In this document: positions 22,387 through 24,319 of the stretch, in pieces | How the letters are laid out: each line of letters starts with the position of its first letter | Numbering within the stretch: position 1 is the stretch's first letter | DNA from: JAJFUV01 sp964561215 | GTDB lineage: Bacteria > Acidobacteriota > Terriglobia > Bryobacterales > Bryobacteraceae | Reading direction: 5' to 3' | Assembly: GCA_964561215.1 (NCBI GenBank) | Contig: CAZLOS010000071.1 | Span: 1-24,319, forward strand | DNA length: 24,319 bases | Made by a program: the position numbers and the translations under genes | The notes under the pieces: generated by a model | Seen by the model: the letters and a program-made list of their open reading frames with translations, nothing else | What the model was told of the DNA's origin: nothing | Database searches by the model: none

Positions 22387-24319
22387 TCAGGCAATGTAAC
22401 CGTTGGCGCGCAACCAAGCCAGTACTCGCGCGGCGCAGTCTTCGGCGCTTTCCTCGGCTGCGCGGCACTCGATCTCCGGGTTCAGCGGTGCTTCGTACGG
22501 ATCGTCGATGCCGGTGAACTGTCGGATGAGGCCCGCGCGCGCCTTGCGGTAGAGTCCCTTCACGTCGCGCTGCTCGCATACCTCCAGCGGCGTGTTCACA
22601 TACACCTCGGCGAAGTGGCGGATCTCGTCGCGGACCTTGTTGCGGATCTCGCGGTAGGGCGAGATCACCGACACCAGCACGATGACGCCGTTGCGCGTGA
22701 GCAGGCTGGCCACAAAGCCGATGCGCCGTATGTTCTCGTCGCGGTCTTCTTTCGAAAAGTGCAGGCCTTTGCCCAACGTGTGCCGCAGTTCATCGCCGTC
22801 GAGAACCTCCACGCGGTAACCCGCGGCGCGCAGGTGGTTCTCCACCGCCCGCGAGACCGTGGTCTTGCCGGCGCCGCTCAACCCCGTGAACCACACGGTG
22901 ACCCCGCGCTGGCGAGCCGATGGTCGCGCCGGCGCGGGAATCCAGCCCTTTTCCCCGAGCAGTTGCATGACGGCTTGCGAAGCGGCGTCCGGATCGGCGG
23001 CGAGGGCCGCTTCATCCAGATCGAGAAAACGCTCTTCCGCCGTAAGCGCGCGGGCGCGTCCCTTGGCCTCCGGCGTCGCCGCCTCAGCCACGACGATCAG
23101 GTTGCGCCCGGCGTCGCGCAGCACTTGTATCAGCTCCGGAAGGAAGCGCGCCGCTTCGTCGCCGAGCACGTCCACGCGAATCTCACGGTTTTCGAGCAGC
23201 GCCTGAACCGCCACGGCCACCTCGCGCCGTCCGGCCATCCAAAGCGTGAACGGCGAGCCCTGTTCTTCCACGGCCGGCTCGGGAGCGGCGGCGCTCGGCG
23301 CGTCCACGCCGTCGGCGATCATGCCCGCGGCCGCGGTCGCGTTGCTGGCCGGATCGATCAGGATGAAGGCGCCGGTCGCGCGATTGTGGCGGTACGGATC
23401 GGTGAACAGCGGACGGTACGTCTCGATGGCGACCGCGCCGATTTCGTTGAGCGAGAGCCGGTCGGCCGGCTGCGGGGTCAGCGTATCGATGTCCACCCGG
23501 TGGAGGACGCGATCGACGGTGGCGTAGACCTGCTGCGTGGTGTGCTTGATCAGGTACGCGCGGCCGGGTTCGAGCGGGCGCTGGTCCATCCATACCAGGG
23601 TGGCGCGGATGTGCCGCGATACGGTGGGAAGCCTCTCCGCGCCCACGATCATGTCTCCGCGGCCGATGTCGAGTTCGTCTTCGAGGCGCAAGGCCACCGC
23701 CGTGCCAGGCGCGGCCTCGGCGAGATCGCCGTCGTTGGTTGAAATGGATGCCACGCGCGACTGCCGCCCCGAAGGCAGTGCCACTACAGGGTCTCCCACG
23801 CGCAGCAATCCCGAGGCAACCTGCCCGGCGTAGCCGCGGTACGACGGCGGCGCCCAGATCACGTACTGGACGGGGAAACGGGCCGGCCCGGAGGTCCGGG
23901 ACGCAGGCAGTGGTACCGTTTCAAGGTGTTCGAGCAGGCTCGGACCCGTGTACCAGCTCATGCGATCGCTTCGGGTCGCGACATTGTCGCCCACCAGAGC
24001 GCTGACCGGAATGCCCACGACGTCCCGCAGGCCCAACTGAGCGGTGAATTCGGTGAACTGCTTCCTGATATCTTCGAAAATCCCCCGGCGGTAGCCCACC
24101 AGGTCCATCTTGTTCACCACCAGCACAACCAGCGGCGTGCCCAACAGGTGCGCGATGTAAGTGTGGCGGCGAGACTGCGTGACGAAACCGTTGGCGGCGT
24201 CGACCAGGATCACGGCCAGATCGGCGGTGGAGGCGCCCGTAGCCATGTTGCGCGTGTACTGCTCGTGGCCGGGCGTGTCCGCGAGGATGAAGCGGCGGCG
24301 CGGGGTGGAGAAGTGCCGG
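22387..24319 (-). CDS. cysNC: CysNC: sulfate adenylyltransferase GTPase subunit fused to APS kinase (5' end outside window)
   Basis: This gene activates sulfate. CysN, a GTPase, drives ATP sulfurylase (CysD) to make APS, and the C-terminal CysC domain phosphorylates APS to PAPS. The frame is open to the window's right edge, so the start and G1 motif lie outside; the ATG at 24246 is internal. Visible CysN motifs are DTPGHEQYTRNM (G3, just upstream of that Met) and NKMD (45-48 counting from that Met). EF-Tu-like beta-barrel domains run to about residue 300. CysC occupies about residues 448-619, with P-loop GLSGAGKTT (455-463), DGDELRHTL and the phosphoacceptor segment ISPYRE. Between them (about 331-433) lies an extra domain that looks like a degenerate CysC copy without a P-loop. 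CysD is expected just outside the window. The stop is 93 bp from the GH106-like start. Confidence 0.94.
   Translation of the reverse strand, partial: RHFSTPRRRFILADTPGHEQYTRNMATGASTADLAVILVDAANGFVTQSRRHTYIAHLLGTPLVVLVVNKMDLVGYRRGIFEDIRKQFTEFTAQLGLRDVVGIPVSALVGDNVATRSDRMSWYTGPSLLEHLETVPLPASRTSGPARFPVQYVIWAPPSYRGYAGQVASGLLRVGDPVVALPSGRQSRVASISTNDGDLAEAAPGTAVALRLEDELDIGRGDMIVGAERLPTVSRHIRATLVWMDQRPLEPGRAYLIKHTTQQVYATVDRVLHRVDIDTLTPQPADRLSLNEIGAVAIETYRPLFTDPYRHNRATGAFILIDPASNATAAAGMIADGVDAPSAAAPEPAVEEQGSPFTLWMAGRREVAVAVQALLENREIRVDVLGDEAARFLPELIQVLRDAGRNLIVVAEAATPEAKGRARALTAEERFLDLDEAALAADPDAASQAVMQLLGEKGWIPAPARPSARQRGVTVWFTGLSGAGKTTVSRAVENHLRAAGYRVEVLDGDELRHTLGKGLHFSKEDRDENIRRIGFVASLLTRNGVIVLVSVISPYREIRNKVRDEIRHFAEVYVNTPLEVCEQRDVKGLYRKARAGLIRQFTGIDDPYEAPLNPEIECRAAEESAEDCAARVLAWLRANGYIA

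Noticed and set aside
22615..23742. 375-codon plus-strand open frame
   Set aside because: It is antisense to cysNC, whose motifs are unmistakable.
1..24319. Mobile elements, CRISPR arrays, tRNA or rRNA genes, and defence systems
   Set aside because: No transposase, integrase, regularly spaced repeats, cloverleaf-like sequence or recognised defence gene was found on either strand.

Overview
The window is about 24 kb of GC-rich chromosomal DNA carrying 20 protein-coding genes. Most are complete and closely spaced, and the two at the ends are cut by the window edges. The gene mix is BamA/OmpH, Tat-exported Gfo/Idh and aldo/keto-reductase-like proteins, a GH106-like alpha-L-rhamnosidase, LutABC, HypDEAB, an OPT transporter and a CysNC fusion. 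It points to a didermic soil-type bacterium, most plausibly Acidobacteriota of the Solibacter/Bryobacter type. That assignment is inferred from gene content, not from a marker gene. No tRNA, rRNA, CRISPR array, transposase or phage gene was seen.

Layout, left to right. (1) 1-3560: end of bamA, then ompH/skp, for outer-membrane protein assembly, closed by a strong hairpin terminator at 3579-3635. (2) 3649-7189: a same-strand trio of exported proteins. These are a Tat-exported Gfo/Idh oxidoreductase, a Tat-exported aldo/keto-reductase-like protein that seems to lack most of the catalytic tetrad, and a Sec-exported protein with alpha/alpha-barrel features. (3) 7191-8198 (minus): an aldose-1-epimerase-like mutarotase, convergent with the trio and ending 1 bp from it. 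(4) 8232-11038: lutA-lutB-lutC for L-lactate oxidation, divergent from the mutarotase across 33 bp, followed by a small outer-membrane beta-barrel protein (11061-11642). (5) 11819-13201: a GT-C-type membrane glycosyltransferase whose 3' end overlaps the convergent OPT-family transporter (13085-15085, minus). (6) 15170-18338: hypD-hypE-hypA-hypB, a compact set for [NiFe]-hydrogenase cofactor maturation, divergent from the OPT gene. No hydrogenase structural gene, hypC or hypF lies in the window. (7) 18506-18979: a small secreted protein of unknown function. (8) 19006-22293 (minus): a 1095-residue exported GH106-like alpha-L-rhamnosidase. (9) 22387-24319 (minus, partial): cysNC, the sulfate-activating GTPase fused to APS kinase.

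Together the genes suggest an aerobic or facultative heterotroph. It would take plant or microbial polysaccharide sugars apart outside the cytoplasm, oxidise lactate, use or mature a [NiFe] hydrogenase, and assimilate sulfate. I see no clear new multi-gene defence or mobile system. The observations most worth checking are a degenerate, P-loop-less APS-kinase-like domain inside CysNC, the apparent loss of catalytic residues in the exported AKR, the exported sugar-oxidoreductase trio, and the symmetrical 33-bp divergent control region before lutA.
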